A stretch of DNA of 64,000 bases from Natranaerobius trueperi (GTDB lineage: Bacteria; Bacillota; Natranaerobiia; Natranaerobiales; Natranaerobiaceae). A model generated the notes under the pieces. It searched no databases. It saw only the letters and a program-made list of their open reading frames with translations, and was not told where the DNA came from. This document shows, in pieces, positions 47,227-56,581 of this stretch; position 1 is the first letter of the stretch; the number at the start of each line of letters is the position of its first letter. Where the stretch lies: assembly GCF_002216005.1 (NCBI RefSeq), contig NZ_NIQC01000007.1, positions 20,771-84,770 of the forward strand, read 5' to 3'. A program made the position numbers and the translations under genes.

Positions 47227-48180
47227 ATGAGTAAATTAGCATTTCTATTCCCAGGGCAAGGTGCTCAATATGTTGGTATGGGTAAGTTTTTATATGATAA
47301 CTATGAAGTAGCTAAAGAGACTTTCAGAACTGCTGATGATGTTTTAGGATTTCAAATTACAGAAAAAATATTTAATGGGACTGATGAAGATCTACGTCGT
47401 ACTGAATTAACACAACCAGCTATTTTGACAACTTCTGTAGCATCTGCTAGGGTATTACAGGACTTAGGGTTTAAGCCACAAGGTGCTGTTGGGTTAAGTT
47501 TAGGTGAGTACGGTGCATTAGTTACAGCTAATGCTATTAATTTTGACCAAGCTTTAACTTTAGTACAAAAACGTGGGCGTTTCATGCAAGAAGCAGTGCC
47601 AGAAGGAAAAGGAAAGATGGTATCGATATTAGGCTTAGATGAGAAGAAAGTTGAAGAGGCTTGTGAAAAAGCAAGAGAAAATAGTAATAGCGTTGTAGTA
47701 CCTGCTAATTACAATAGTCCTAATCAGATAGTTATTTCTGGTGATAATAAAGGAGTAGATCAAGCGCAAAGCCTTTGTAAAGAAATAGGAGCAAAACGAG
47801 TGAAAGAGCTTTCAGTAAGCGCTCCATTTCACTGTGAATTATTAGCTCCTGCTTCAGTGAAGTTAGAACATGAACTTGAAAATTTAGAAATTAGAAACCC
47901 TGAAATACCTGTAATTTCTAATGTGACAGGAGAAGCGTTTACTTCAGCTGATGAAGTAAAAGAAAAATTAATAAAACAAGTTAAATCCCCAGTACTTTTA
48001 CATCAGTCGTTTAGTGAATTAATTACAATGGGTTTTGATTACTTTGTTGAGGTAGGTCCACGAAATACATTATGCAAATTACTTAAAAAGGTTGATCGAA
48101 AAGTTTTTCAGACTTCTGTAGATACGAAAGAAGATCTTGATAAATTGATATCAAATAAGGAGGATCTTTTGAATGAGTAA
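47227..48180 (+). CDS. fabD: Malonyl-CoA:ACP transacylase
   Basis: 317 residues. FLFPGQGAQYVGMG, the nucleophile elbow GLSLGEYGAL (His of the usual GHSLGE is Leu), the active-site loop APFHCELLAPA, and VEVGPRNTL. It loads malonate on ACP. It overlaps fabG by 8 bp. Confidence 0.96.
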   Translation: MSKLAFLFPGQGAQYVGMGKFLYDNYEVAKETFRTADDVLGFQITEKIFNGTDEDLRRTELTQPAILTTSVASARVLQDLGFKPQGAVGLSLGEYGALVTANAINFDQALTLVQKRGRFMQEAVPEGKGKMVSILGLDEKKVEEACEKARENSNSVVVPANYNSPNQIVISGDNKGVDQAQSLCKEIGAKRVKELSVSAPFHCELLAPASVKLEHELENLEIRNPEIPVISNVTGEAFTSADEVKEKLIKQVKSPVLLHQSFSELITMGFDYFVEVGPRNTLCKLLKKVDRKVFQTSVDTKEDLDKLISNKEDLLNE

Positions 48181-48904
48181 AACTGCTGTTATTACTGGTG
48201 GTTCTCGCGGGATTGGACGTGAAATAACTTTGACTTTAGCAAAGGCAGGTTATGATGTGATTATTAATTATGCTTCTAATTCAGACGCATCTTATGAAGT
48301 TAAAAAAGAAGTTGAAGAAATCGGTCAAAGGGCAGAGTGTTTTCAAGCTTCTGTGGATGATTTTGAAGCTGTACAAAAAATGGCAGATTTTGTTTCTGAG
48401 GAATTTGGGACAGTTGACGTATTAATAAATAATGCAGGTATTACAAAAGACAAATTATTTTTGAGAATGAGTGAACAAGACTTTCAAAAAGTAATTGATG
48501 TTAATTTGAAAGGAGTTTATAATTGTAGTAAAGTATTTTCTAGGATGATGATGAAAAATAAATCTGGTAGTATTATTAACATGTCCTCAGTAGCAGGTGT
48601 TATGGGTAACCCAGGTCAAGCTAATTACTCTGCAAGTAAGGCTGGGGTTATTGGATTTACTAAATCACTAGCTCGTGAATTTGCTCCTAGGGGTGTTAGA
48701 ATAAATGCTGTGGCACCCGGATTTATAGATACAGATATGACAAAACAGCTTTCTGAAAAAGTAAAAGATGAGTTACTTAATCAAATACCTTTGAATCGTT
48801 ATGGAGAGGCAGAAGAAGTAGCAAAGACTGTTTTATTTCTAGTAGAAGACGCTACATATATGACTGGGCAAGTTCTTAGTGTTGACGGTGGTATGGCAAT
48901 GTAA
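48173..48904 (+). CDS. fabG: 3-oxoacyl-ACP reductase FabG
   Basis: 243 residues, classical SDR. NADPH loop [19 protein letters not shown], Ser-Tyr-Lys in [24 protein letters not shown], and C-terminal LSVDGGMAM. It reduces beta-ketoacyl-ACP. AAGGAGG lies inside fabD. Confidence 0.97.
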   Translation: MSKTAVITGGSRGIGREITLTLAKAGYDVIINYASNSDASYEVKKEVEEIGQRAECFQASVDDFEAVQKMADFVSEEFGTVDVLINNAGITKDKLFLRMSEQDFQKVIDVNLKGVYNCSKVFSRMMMKNKSGSIINMSSVAGVMGNPGQANYSASKAGVIGFTKSLAREFAPRGVRINAVAPGFIDTDMTKQLSEKVKDELLNQIPLNRYGEAEEVAKTVLFLVEDATYMTGQVLSVDGGMAM

Positions 48905-48950
48905 TAATTTTTATTATAATAGCTTAGTTTATTTGAGAGGAGGTGACAAC

Positions 48951-49181
48951 GTGGCGAACTTTGATAAAGTAAAAGAAATAGTTGTAGATCAACTTGGGGT
49001 AGATGAAGACCAAGTGACTATGGAAGCTGACTTTACTGAAGATTTAGAAGCTGACTCATTGGATATTGTAGAGCTTATTATGGCACTTGAAGAAGAGTTT
49101 GATATGGAAATTTCAGATGAGGAAGCAGAAAAAATGGGTACTGTTAGTGATGTTGTTAATTACATCGAAAAAAACAAATAA
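48951..49181 (+). CDS. acpP: Acyl carrier protein
   Basis: 76 residues with a GTG start after AGGAGGTGAC. The 4'-phosphopantetheine Ser is in [18 protein letters not shown] (Asp-Ser-Leu). Highly acidic, helical. It carries growing acyl chains. A hairpin follows. Confidence 0.97.
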   Translation: MANFDKVKEIVVDQLGVDEDQVTMEADFTEDLEADSLDIVELIMALEEEFDMEISDEEAEKMGTVSDVVNYIEKNK

Positions 49182-49187
49182 TTGTAA

Positions 49188-49214
49188 AAGAAAGTCCCTA
49201 ATTGGGACTTTCTT
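49188..49214 (+). terminator. Hairpin/terminator after acpP
   Basis: AAGAAAGTCCC / GGGACTTTCTT (11 bp, 5-nt loop) with little T run beyond the stem. It probably attenuates rather than fully stops transcription into fabF. Confidence 0.6.
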
Positions 49215-49270
49215 CTACAATTATTAAAATAAAGGACTATAAAACTTCTTGTGAAAGAAGGTGAATATAT

Positions 49271-50509
49271 ATGAATAGAGTTGTAGTTACTGGGGTAGGA
49301 GTTGTTAGCCCCATAGGAATTGGAAAGAAAGAATTTTGGAAGAGTTTAGAAACGGGAAAAAGTGGTGTTAGTCACATTAAAGCTTTTAATCCGGAAGAGC
49401 ATTCAACAAAGATAGCTGCCGAAGTAAATGATTTTGAACCAACAGATTTTATCCCTAAAAAAGAAGCAAAAAGAATGGATAGGTTTGTACAATTTGCTTC
49501 TGCTGCTAGTCAAATGGCAGCAGAAGATGCAAACTTAGAGATTTCAGATGAAAATTCAGAAAAAGTTGGAATATCTATTGGGTCAGGGATTGGTGGATTA
49601 ACAACATTAGAAGAGAACCATAGAAAACTAATAGAAAAAGGTCCCAAAAGAGTTAGTCCATTTTTTATCCCAATGATGATAGCTAATATGGCATCAGGTA
49701 AAGTTTCGATAGACTTAGGAGCAAGAGGTCCGAACTTAACATTAGTTACTGCATGTGCTACAGCAGCTCATGCAATTGGAGAGGCTTTAGAACTATTAAG
49801 ACGTGGAAAAGCAGATGTTATGATCACTGGAGGAGCCGAAGCGACTATAAGTCCTCTTGCAATCGCTGGGTTTGGCGCTATGAAAGCCTTGTCTACTAGG
49901 AATGACGAACCAGAAAAAGCTAGTAGACCTTTTGATAAAGATCGTGATGGATTTGTTATGGGAGAAGGTGCTGGTATTCTTATATTAGAGACTCTTGATC
50001 ATGCAAAAGAAAGAGGAGCTCCTATTTACGCTGAAGTTTCTGGATTTGGTATGACAGGAGATGCACATCATATGACTGCTCCTTGTCCAGAGTCTAAAGG
50101 TGCAATTGCATGTATGGAAGAGGCTATTGAAGATGCGAACATTTCAAAAACAGATATTCAGTATGTTAATGCACATGGTACATCTACACACTACAATGAT
50201 CGCCTAGAAACCAATGCTATTAAAGAGGTTTTTTCGGATCATGCAAGCAGTCTAGCGGTTAATTCTACTAAGTCGATGACAGGTCATTTATTAGGTGCAG
50301 CTGGAGGAATTGAAAGTATTGCTACAGTACTTTCAATGGAAAAAAGATATATTCATCCTACTATTAACTTAGAAAATCAAGACCCAGACTTAGATCTAGA
50401 TTATGTACCAAATAAAGGACGTTCTATGGACATTTCGGGGGCATTAGTAAATAACTTTGGTTTTGGTGGCACAAATGCTAGTTTAGTATTCAAATCTTTT
50501 GAGAAATAA
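49271..50509 (+). CDS. fabF: Beta-ketoacyl-ACP synthase II
   Basis: 412 residues. Cys in VTACATAAHAIGEA, His in NAHGTSTHYND, His in TKSMTGHLLGAAGG, and GALVNNFGFGGTNASL. It elongates acyl-ACP with malonyl-ACP. It overlaps the rnc upstream region by a few bp. Confidence 0.97.
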   Translation: MNRVVVTGVGVVSPIGIGKKEFWKSLETGKSGVSHIKAFNPEEHSTKIAAEVNDFEPTDFIPKKEAKRMDRFVQFASAASQMAAEDANLEISDENSEKVGISIGSGIGGLTTLEENHRKLIEKGPKRVSPFFIPMMIANMASGKVSIDLGARGPNLTLVTACATAAHAIGEALELLRRGKADVMITGGAEATISPLAIAGFGAMKALSTRNDEPEKASRPFDKDRDGFVMGEGAGILILETLDHAKERGAPIYAEVSGFGMTGDAHHMTAPCPESKGAIACMEEAIEDANISKTDIQYVNAHGTSTHYNDRLETNAIKEVFSDHASSLAVNSTKSMTGHLLGAAGGIESIATVLSMEKRYIHPTINLENQDPDLDLDYVPNKGRSMDISGALVNNFGFGGTNASLVFKSFEK

Positions 50510-50522
50510 AGGGGATGGCACA

Positions 50523-51218
50523 ATGGCAGTAGAACATTACAGTGTCAATAATCTTAGAGAAAATTTAGAGATAGAAGTAGACGATTCTTTACTACTACAA
50601 GCTGTGACTCATACTTCGTATGCACATGAACAAAGAAAATCTGTCATCCACAATGAAAGATTAGAATTTTTGGGAGATGCGGTACTAGAACTAGCAATTA
50701 GTGAAGCTTTATATAAAAAACACAGTGAATTACCAGAAGGTGAACTTACAAAAATTCGTGCTGAACTTGTATGTGAGCCTTCTTTAGTAAAAATTGCTCA
50801 TAAACTTGAATTAGGTTTATATTTACGACTCGGTAAAGGTGAAGAAAATACAGGGGGGCGAAAACGTCCCTCTATTTTAGCAGATACTGTAGAAGCAGTG
50901 CTTGGTGCCGTCTTTCTTTCACAAGGTTATGACAGTACAAAAACAGTAATTTATCAACTTTTTCAGGATCAAATTTCAGATATATCTAATAAACACATTG
51001 GTGATTATAAAACAGTTGTTCAAGAGTTAACACAAGAAAAATTTAGTCAAATTCCTCAGTACCACATTGTTGACGAAGTTGGACCAGATCATGATAAACA
51101 GTTTATCGCTGAAGTTTATCTTGATGAGAAATTAATTGGAAGAGGTAAAGGAAAAAGTAAAAAAGTAGCTGAACAAAATGCTGCACATACAGCTTTGAAT
51201 AAGTTGACAGATGAATAA
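50523..51218 (+). CDS. rnc: Ribonuclease III
   Basis: 231 residues. Catalytic HNERLEFLGDAVLELAISEALY, DTVEAVLGAVFLSQG (second acidic pair), then a dsRNA-binding domain (about 160-228) with KSKKVAEQNAAHTAL. It processes rRNA and scRNA. ATG 50523 follows AAAGGGGATGG. Confidence 0.96.
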   Translation: MAVEHYSVNNLRENLEIEVDDSLLLQAVTHTSYAHEQRKSVIHNERLEFLGDAVLELAISEALYKKHSELPEGELTKIRAELVCEPSLVKIAHKLELGLYLRLGKGEENTGGRKRPSILADTVEAVLGAVFLSQGYDSTKTVIYQLFQDQISDISNKHIGDYKTVVQELTQEKFSQIPQYHIVDEVGPDHDKQFIAEVYLDEKLIGRGKGKSKKVAEQNAAHTALNKLTDE

Positions 51219-51270
51219 AATATTTATTAATTTAGAAGGAATTACAGATTAAAGATAGTATATATAGAGT

Positions 51271-51298
51271 GAGGAAAAGTATAAATTTGTAATAGAAC
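51271..51298 (+). promoter_or_regulatory. Candidate SigH promoter for spoVS
   Basis: GAGGAAAA (51271-51278) approximates RnAGGAWWW, followed after 13 nt by ATAGAAC (51292-51298), resembling RnnGAAT with one mismatch. spoVS is SigH-controlled in Bacillus. Confidence 0.4.
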
Positions 51299-51334
51299 AA
51301 TTAAAAACATATAGAAGGGGGAAAATTCTTAACA

Positions 51335-51598
51335 ATGGAAGTACTAAAAGTATCTACAAAATCAGAACCCAAGTCAGTAGCTGGAGCAATATCTGCTATA
51401 ATTAGAGAAAATGGTTCTGCTGAGATGCAATGTGTTGGAGCAGGGGCAATAAATCAGGCAGTAAAAGCAATTGCTATTGCTCGTGGTTTTGTTTCACCTA
51501 ATGGTATTGATCTTATTTGTATTCCTGCCTTTAGTGAAATTGAAATTGATGGTGAAGAGAGAACTGCTATTAAATTTCATCTAGAACCAAGGTTTTAA
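51335..51598 (+). CDS. spoVS: Stage V sporulation protein S
   Basis: 87 residues, the normal length. EVLKVSTKSEPKSVAGAISAIIRENG, CVGAGAINQAVKAIAIARGF and DLICIPAFSEIEIDGEERTAIKF are nearly invariant in the family. It is an Alba-like nucleic-acid binder affecting sporulation. RBS is AGAAGGGGG. It has its own terminator. Confidence 0.96.
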   Translation: MEVLKVSTKSEPKSVAGAISAIIRENGSAEMQCVGAGAINQAVKAIAIARGFVSPNGIDLICIPAFSEIEIDGEERTAIKFHLEPRF

Positions 51599-51637
51599 TG
51601 AGTAACTAGGATTAATTTACACCTGTTTCAATTTTCG

Positions 51638-51669
51638 ATACCTGCTTGTTTCAAACAAGCAGGTATTTT
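51638..51669 (+). terminator. Terminator after spoVS
   Basis: ATACCTGCTTGTTT pairs with AAACAAGCAGGTAT around a very small loop and is followed by four T in all. Strong stem, short tail. Confidence 0.65.
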
Positions 51670-51695
51670 GTTGCCTGTTGAAGGAGGAAAATACC

Positions 51696-54600
51696 TTGTT
51701 AAAAAAACTTGAATTATTCGGATTCAAATCATTCCCAAATAAAACAACATTTGATTTTTCAAAAGGTATAACTGCAATAGTTGGGCCAAACGGATGTGGA
51801 AAAAGTAATATAAGTGACGCCATACGATGGGTTTTAGGTGAACAACGCACAAAACCTTTAAGAGGAGAGAAGATGGAAGATTTTGTTTTTTCCGGAACAC
51901 AGGCAAAAAGACCCATGAATATGGCTGAAGTATCAATTACTTTAGATAATTCAACTGGTGTTTTAGATCTCGACTATGAGGAGATAACTGTCAAAAGAAA
52001 GTTTTATCGCAGTGGTGACAGTGAATATTTCATTAACAAAACACCTTGTCGTCTAAAAGATATTTTAGAGACATTTATGGATACTGGTATAGGAAAAGAT
52101 ACATATTCAATTATAAGCCAAGGTGAAATTGATAAAATTTTATCTGCTTCTCCTGAAGAAAGAAGATATTTATTTGAAGAAGCATCGGGAATTTTAAAAC
52201 ATAAGACAAGAAAGAAAGAGGCACTAAAACGACTAGATGATACTAAAGGAAACTTAGCTAGAGTATCAGATATAATAGAAGAATTGAATTATCAATTACC
52301 TTCTTTGAGAGAACAAGGTCAAAAAGCGAAAAAGTATAAAGAATTAGTTGAAGAATTAAAGCTGTTAGAGGTAAATTTATTAGCTCATAGGATAGAAGAA
52401 AAGAAGTCTAGTTGGTATAAATTTGATAATAATCAAAAAAGATTAGAAACAAATTTGCAAGAAATTACTACTGCTTTAAGAGCTGTAGAAAGTGAACTAG
52501 AATCTACGAAAAAGAATCTTGTTGATTTGGAAAAGAATTTAGAGTATTATCAACAAGAAAATGTGTCAGTTGTTACTGAATTAGAAAAAAATCAAGGAGA
52601 AGAAAAAATACTTGGTGAAAGAACAGAGAATCTTACCAATGAAAAAACGAGATTAATTGAAGAACGTAGCCAAGTTACAGAAGAAATTAAAAAAGCTGAA
52701 GATAAATACAATCAGATAACTAAACAATATCAAACATTGTTAGAACAAAAAGATAGCTTGACAGAGAAACTCAGAAAGTTAAAAACTGAACTAGAACAAA
52801 TGTCTCGAAATACTCAAAATATAGAAGAAGCTAAAGGAAATTTGATTGAAATTATTAATAAAATTCAGCAAGAAAAATCTAGTTATAGTAATCTATTGAA
52901 AGATAAAGAACGGCTGAGCGCTGAAATTGAAGAACTAAACGATGACTTAAATAGTAAATCTCAATATAGTACAACCTTGAATAATCAAATGCAAGCAAGT
53001 CAAGAAAAAAATGATAGTATTCAAAATCGAATGGATGAACTTGTTACAAAATTGACTACATTAAAAACAGAAGTTACTGAACTAGAAAAAAATGAAGATA
53101 AATTACATAAACAAGAAAATGAAAAGAAAAACTCATTACAACAATATAAATCACGTTTAGAAATGATGGATGAATTTTATGATTCAGATGGTTTTTCACA
53201 AGGAATAAGAACTATTTTGAAATTAAAAAAACAAAACCCCAAAATATGGGGAGGGGTTAAAGGTACAGTTTCGCAGTTAATCTCAGTAGATGAACCTTAT
53301 ATGAAGGCTATTGAGATATCTCTAGGAAGAGCTTTACAGAATATAGTGACTGATACAGACAAGACTGCTAAAGATGTTCTTGAATATCTAAAAAATAAAA
53401 AGTTAGGACGAGCTACATGTTTACCATTAGATAATTTAAGTTCGAGAACTATTAATGAAAAACAATCAAAAATTATTTCTAAACACTCAGTTCATGGTAT
53501 TGCTTCTGATCTAATATCTATGGATGAACGCTACCAAGTTGTAGCTAAATACTTATTAGGACGTGTAGTTATTGTCCCATCAATGGATATAGGTCTAGCT
53601 TTAGCTCGTGATTTAAAGTATTCTTTAAAACTCGTTACAATTGAAGGTGAAATTATTCTACCAGGCGGAGCAATGGTAGGTGGTAGTCTAAAACAGAATT
53701 CTAATAATAGTAATAGCTTACTTAAAAAAGATAATAATAAGTCTACGATACAAAAGAAAATAAATGATCTAAATAAAGAACTAACAACTATTCATAGTGA
53801 AAAAGTGCAAACTAGCGAAAAATTGAAACAAAAGAAATCTACTTTGGAAAACTTATTATCTGAAAGGCATCAATTAGACTTAGAATATCGAGAGATAAAG
53901 AAAGATTTAGAACGAATTAATCAAGAAAAGGATAGGTTAGAAGAGGAAAAAGAAGTAATTGAGTTAAAAATAAAAGGTAAAAGAAATGAGTTGAGCTCAA
54001 TTGAAGAACAACTAGCTCAAAGCTCTAGAAAGATTGACTCCTTAGAAAATAACAAAACCAAACTTAAGCAATATATAGAAGATATAAGTGATAACCATGA
54101 TGAAGAGCAAAAAGAGTATGATAAAATGAATGAACGTAAATTATCATTACAAGTAGATTTGGGTAAACTAGATGAACGACTCAAAAAAACTACTGAGGAA
54201 AAACAAGAGCTAGAAGTTTTTATTAATAACTATAAAGATAAAAAGTTACCTGAAACATTAACTAAAATTGAAGAAATTGATGAGAAACTAAAAAAGACTG
54301 AAAAAGAAAAGATAGAAAATAAAAATAGACGGCAAAACCTTTTAGATAAGCAAGAGCAGATTTCTTATACACTTGATAATCTTAAAAAGCAAAGAGAAGA
54401 GGTTAGATATCAATTACAAGAAAAGGAAGATGATCATAAAAAGTATGCTCAGAAAGAAAAGAGTCTTGAGAAGGAATTATCTCAAATTAAGATGAAAAAA
54501 AGTAGGGTAGAAACTGAATTAGAAAGTATATTAGAAAGATTAAATGAACAGTATGAGCTTGATTACGAACAAGCGTTTAAATATAAAAAACCTATAGAGG

Positions 54601-55274
54601 ATTTTAAAGCTCATGAAAAAAACATAGCAAAATTACAAAAACAAATAAAAGAACTCGGTTCTGTTAATGTAGGGGCAATTGAAGAATATGAACGACTAGA
54701 AGAAAGGTTAGAATTTTTACAAGGACAACAACAAGATCTGTTAAAAGCAGAGGACTCTTTAAAAAGAGTTTTGTCTGAAATTGATAGTACAATGATAGAA
54801 AAATTCTCAAAAACTGTTGATCAAATTAATAAAGTGTTTGATCGTGTTTTTAAAGAAGTTTATCATGGTGGTAGTGCACAGTTACAATATACTGATGAGA
54901 GTAATTTATTAAATACGGGTATTGATATAATTGCTAAACCTCCTGGTAAGAAAAAGCAAAACCTTTCATTACTATCAGGTGGGGAAAGAGCATTAACAGT
55001 AATAGCTTTATTATTTGCTGTACATGAAATTAAACCTACACCATTTTGTATATTAGACGAAGTTGATGCATCATTAGACGAAAAGAATTTAGAAATTTTA
55101 ACTGAGTTCTTTTCTAACTATTCTCAAAAAACACAGTTCATTATAATTACACATAGAAAAACAACTATGTTAGCTGCTGATAGGTTTTATGGTATAACTA
55201 TGTCAAATCCAGGTGTTAGTCAACTTATCTCTGTTAAACTAGATGATTATAATGATGTTACAGAATCTGCTTAA
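51696..55274 (+). CDS. smc: Chromosome segregation ATPase SMC
   Basis: 1192 residues. Walker A GPNGCGKSN and DAIRWVLGEQ at the N-terminus; coiled coil about 165-500; hinge about 510-670 (GGVKGTVSQLISVDEPYMKAIE, GRVVIVPSMD, PGGAMVGGS); second coil about 680-1000; signature LSGGERALTVIALLFA; Walker B FCILDEVDASLD. It forms condensin with ScpA/ScpB. TTG 51696 is 8 nt from AAGGAGG. Confidence 0.97.
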   Translation: MLKKLELFGFKSFPNKTTFDFSKGITAIVGPNGCGKSNISDAIRWVLGEQRTKPLRGEKMEDFVFSGTQAKRPMNMAEVSITLDNSTGVLDLDYEEITVKRKFYRSGDSEYFINKTPCRLKDILETFMDTGIGKDTYSIISQGEIDKILSASPEERRYLFEEASGILKHKTRKKEALKRLDDTKGNLARVSDIIEELNYQLPSLREQGQKAKKYKELVEELKLLEVNLLAHRIEEKKSSWYKFDNNQKRLETNLQEITTALRAVESELESTKKNLVDLEKNLEYYQQENVSVVTELEKNQGEEKILGERTENLTNEKTRLIEERSQVTEEIKKAEDKYNQITKQYQTLLEQKDSLTEKLRKLKTELEQMSRNTQNIEEAKGNLIEIINKIQQEKSSYSNLLKDKERLSAEIEELNDDLNSKSQYSTTLNNQMQASQEKNDSIQNRMDELVTKLTTLKTEVTELEKNEDKLHKQENEKKNSLQQYKSRLEMMDEFYDSDGFSQGIRTILKLKKQNPKIWGGVKGTVSQLISVDEPYMKAIEISLGRALQNIVTDTDKTAKDVLEYLKNKKLGRATCLPLDNLSSRTINEKQSKIISKHSVHGIASDLISMDERYQVVAKYLLGRVVIVPSMDIGLALARDLKYSLKLVTIEGEIILPGGAMVGGSLKQNSNNSNSLLKKDNNKSTIQKKINDLNKELTTIHSEKVQTSEKLKQKKSTLENLLSERHQLDLEYREIKKDLERINQEKDRLEEEKEVIELKIKGKRNELSSIEEQLAQSSRKIDSLENNKTKLKQYIEDISDNHDEEQKEYDKMNERKLSLQVDLGKLDERLKKTTEEKQELEVFINNYKDKKLPETLTKIEEIDEKLKKTEKEKIENKNRRQNLLDKQEQISYTLDNLKKQREEVRYQLQEKEDDHKKYAQKEKSLEKELSQIKMKKSRVETELESILERLNEQYELDYEQAFKYKKPIEDFKAHEKNIAKLQKQIKELGSVNVGAIEEYERLEERLEFLQGQQQDLLKAEDSLKRVLSEIDSTMIEKFSKTVDQINKVFDRVFKEVYHGGSAQLQYTDESNLLNTGIDIIAKPPGKKKQNLSLLSGGERALTVIALLFAVHEIKPTPFCILDEVDASLDEKNLEILTEFFSNYSQKTQFIIITHRKTTMLAADRFYGITMSNPGVSQLISVKLDDYNDVTESA

Positions 55275-55290
55275 AAGGAGTGGCCAAATA

Positions 55291-56223
55291 ATGGGTATTT
55301 TTTCTAAAATAAAAGAAGGTTTAAAAAAAACTAGAAAAGGTTTTGTATCACAAATAACCAATTTATTTTCTAGTAGTAGCTCTATAGACGAAGAATTTTT
55401 CGAAGAACTAGAGGATATTTTAATCGGTGCGGATGTTGGTGTTGATACTACAATGAAAATTGTTGAACAAATAAAAGAAAGAATTAATGAAGAGAAGATA
55501 AAAGATCCACAAGATGTCGATGAAATCTTAAAAGAAGAAGTGTTAAATATGTTACATTTTGATTCAGATGAAAGAGAAGTAGATGACTCTTTGAAGGTTA
55601 CATTAATTGTAGGGGTTAATGGTGCTGGGAAAACAACTTCTATAGGAAAACTTGCAAATAGATATAAACAAAACGATCAGAAGGTTTTATTAGCTGCAGC
55701 AGACACATTTAGAGCAGCAGCAATAGATCAGCTAAAAATTTGGGGAGATAGAGTAGGTGTTGATGTGATTAGGCACCAGGAAGGCTCTGATCCAGCTGCA
55801 GTTGTCTATGATGGACTGCAAGCAGCTAGAGCAAGGAAGGTTGATCATTTGATTTGTGATACCGCTGGAAGACTCCATAACAAAAAAAATCTGATGGATG
55901 AACTAAATAAAATATCACGTGTGATTGATAGAGAACTAGGACATCCACCTCATGAAGTATTACTTGTTTTAGATGCTACTACAGGGCAAAATGCACTAAA
56001 CCAGGCTAAACTTTTCTCAGAAGTGACACCTGTATCAGGTATTGTGCTTACAAAATTAGATGGTACAGCAAAAGGTGGGATAGTCTTAGCGCTTGCTGAT
56101 GAATTGAAACTACCAATCAAATATATTGGGGTTGGTGAGGGTATAAATGACTTACAAGATTTTGTTTCTGAACAATTTGTTGATGCTCTGTTTAGTAATT
56201 CAGAAGATTTAACAGAGAATTAG
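55291..56223 (+). CDS. ftsY: Signal recognition particle receptor FtsY
   Basis: 310 residues. N-terminal helical SRP54_N part (about 1-95), then the NG GTPase: GVNGAGKTTSIGKLA, ADTFRAAAIDQL, CDTAGRLHNK, TKLDGTAKGG, IGVGEGINDLQDF. It docks SRP-ribosome complexes at the membrane with Ffh (58629). Normally ylxM-ffh follows at once; here a 1.97-kb insertion intervenes. Confidence 0.97.
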   Translation: MGIFSKIKEGLKKTRKGFVSQITNLFSSSSSIDEEFFEELEDILIGADVGVDTTMKIVEQIKERINEEKIKDPQDVDEILKEEVLNMLHFDSDEREVDDSLKVTLIVGVNGAGKTTSIGKLANRYKQNDQKVLLAAADTFRAAAIDQLKIWGDRVGVDVIRHQEGSDPAAVVYDGLQAARARKVDHLICDTAGRLHNKKNLMDELNKISRVIDRELGHPPHEVLLVLDATTGQNALNQAKLFSEVTPVSGIVLTKLDGTAKGGIVLALADELKLPIKYIGVGEGINDLQDFVSEQFVDALFSNSEDLTEN

Positions 56224-56228
56224 GCCCC

Positions 56229-56238
56229 TTATTGACAT
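56229..56238. repeat. Left 10-bp direct repeat (target-site duplication)
   Basis: TTATTGACAT, identical to 58206-58215, directly abuts the outer edge of the inverted terminus at 56239. Confidence 0.8.
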
Positions 56239-56314
56239 TAAGGGGGTCCATTTTAGAGTTGAAAACAGGTCAATCACACCGTTTTTCATACCAAAATTCA
56301 TAGCATTTATCACA
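56239..56314 (+). repeat. Left terminal inverted repeat
   Basis: Begins TAAGGGGGTCCATTTTAGAG. From ATCACA (56273) it continues in register with the right end through three further 12-nt units (TTCATA, TTCATA, ATCACA), with only a 1-nt gap before them. The unit spacers ACCAAAA and CTAAAA are also similar. Confidence 0.75.
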
Positions 56315-56581
56315 GTGAGTTTTCTCTGTCATTAATAATCAAAAATCACATGATTTTCACACCTATATTCATATATGTAAATAAATATTCCTGTTGTGAA
56401 TGTGGGTGTGATTTTTATTGTGAAAAATATGCTAAAAATTTTATTAACTACAAGTTTTTTAACAATATTTCGAGATACTGTATAATTAATTTGAGGTTAA
56501 TATTTAGTGAACTAAAGATATTTTATGTACCTCTTCTAAAGAGCATATTGTTTGAAGATTTAAAAGAGAGAGGTGGTAAAA

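Noticed and set aside
56273..56423. CRP/FNR-type sites (TGTGA-N6-TCACA)
   Set aside because: The half sites are mostly direct repeats at 12 nt, not facing pairs with 6-nt spacing, and they mirror the other end of the element. A transposon-end array explains them better.
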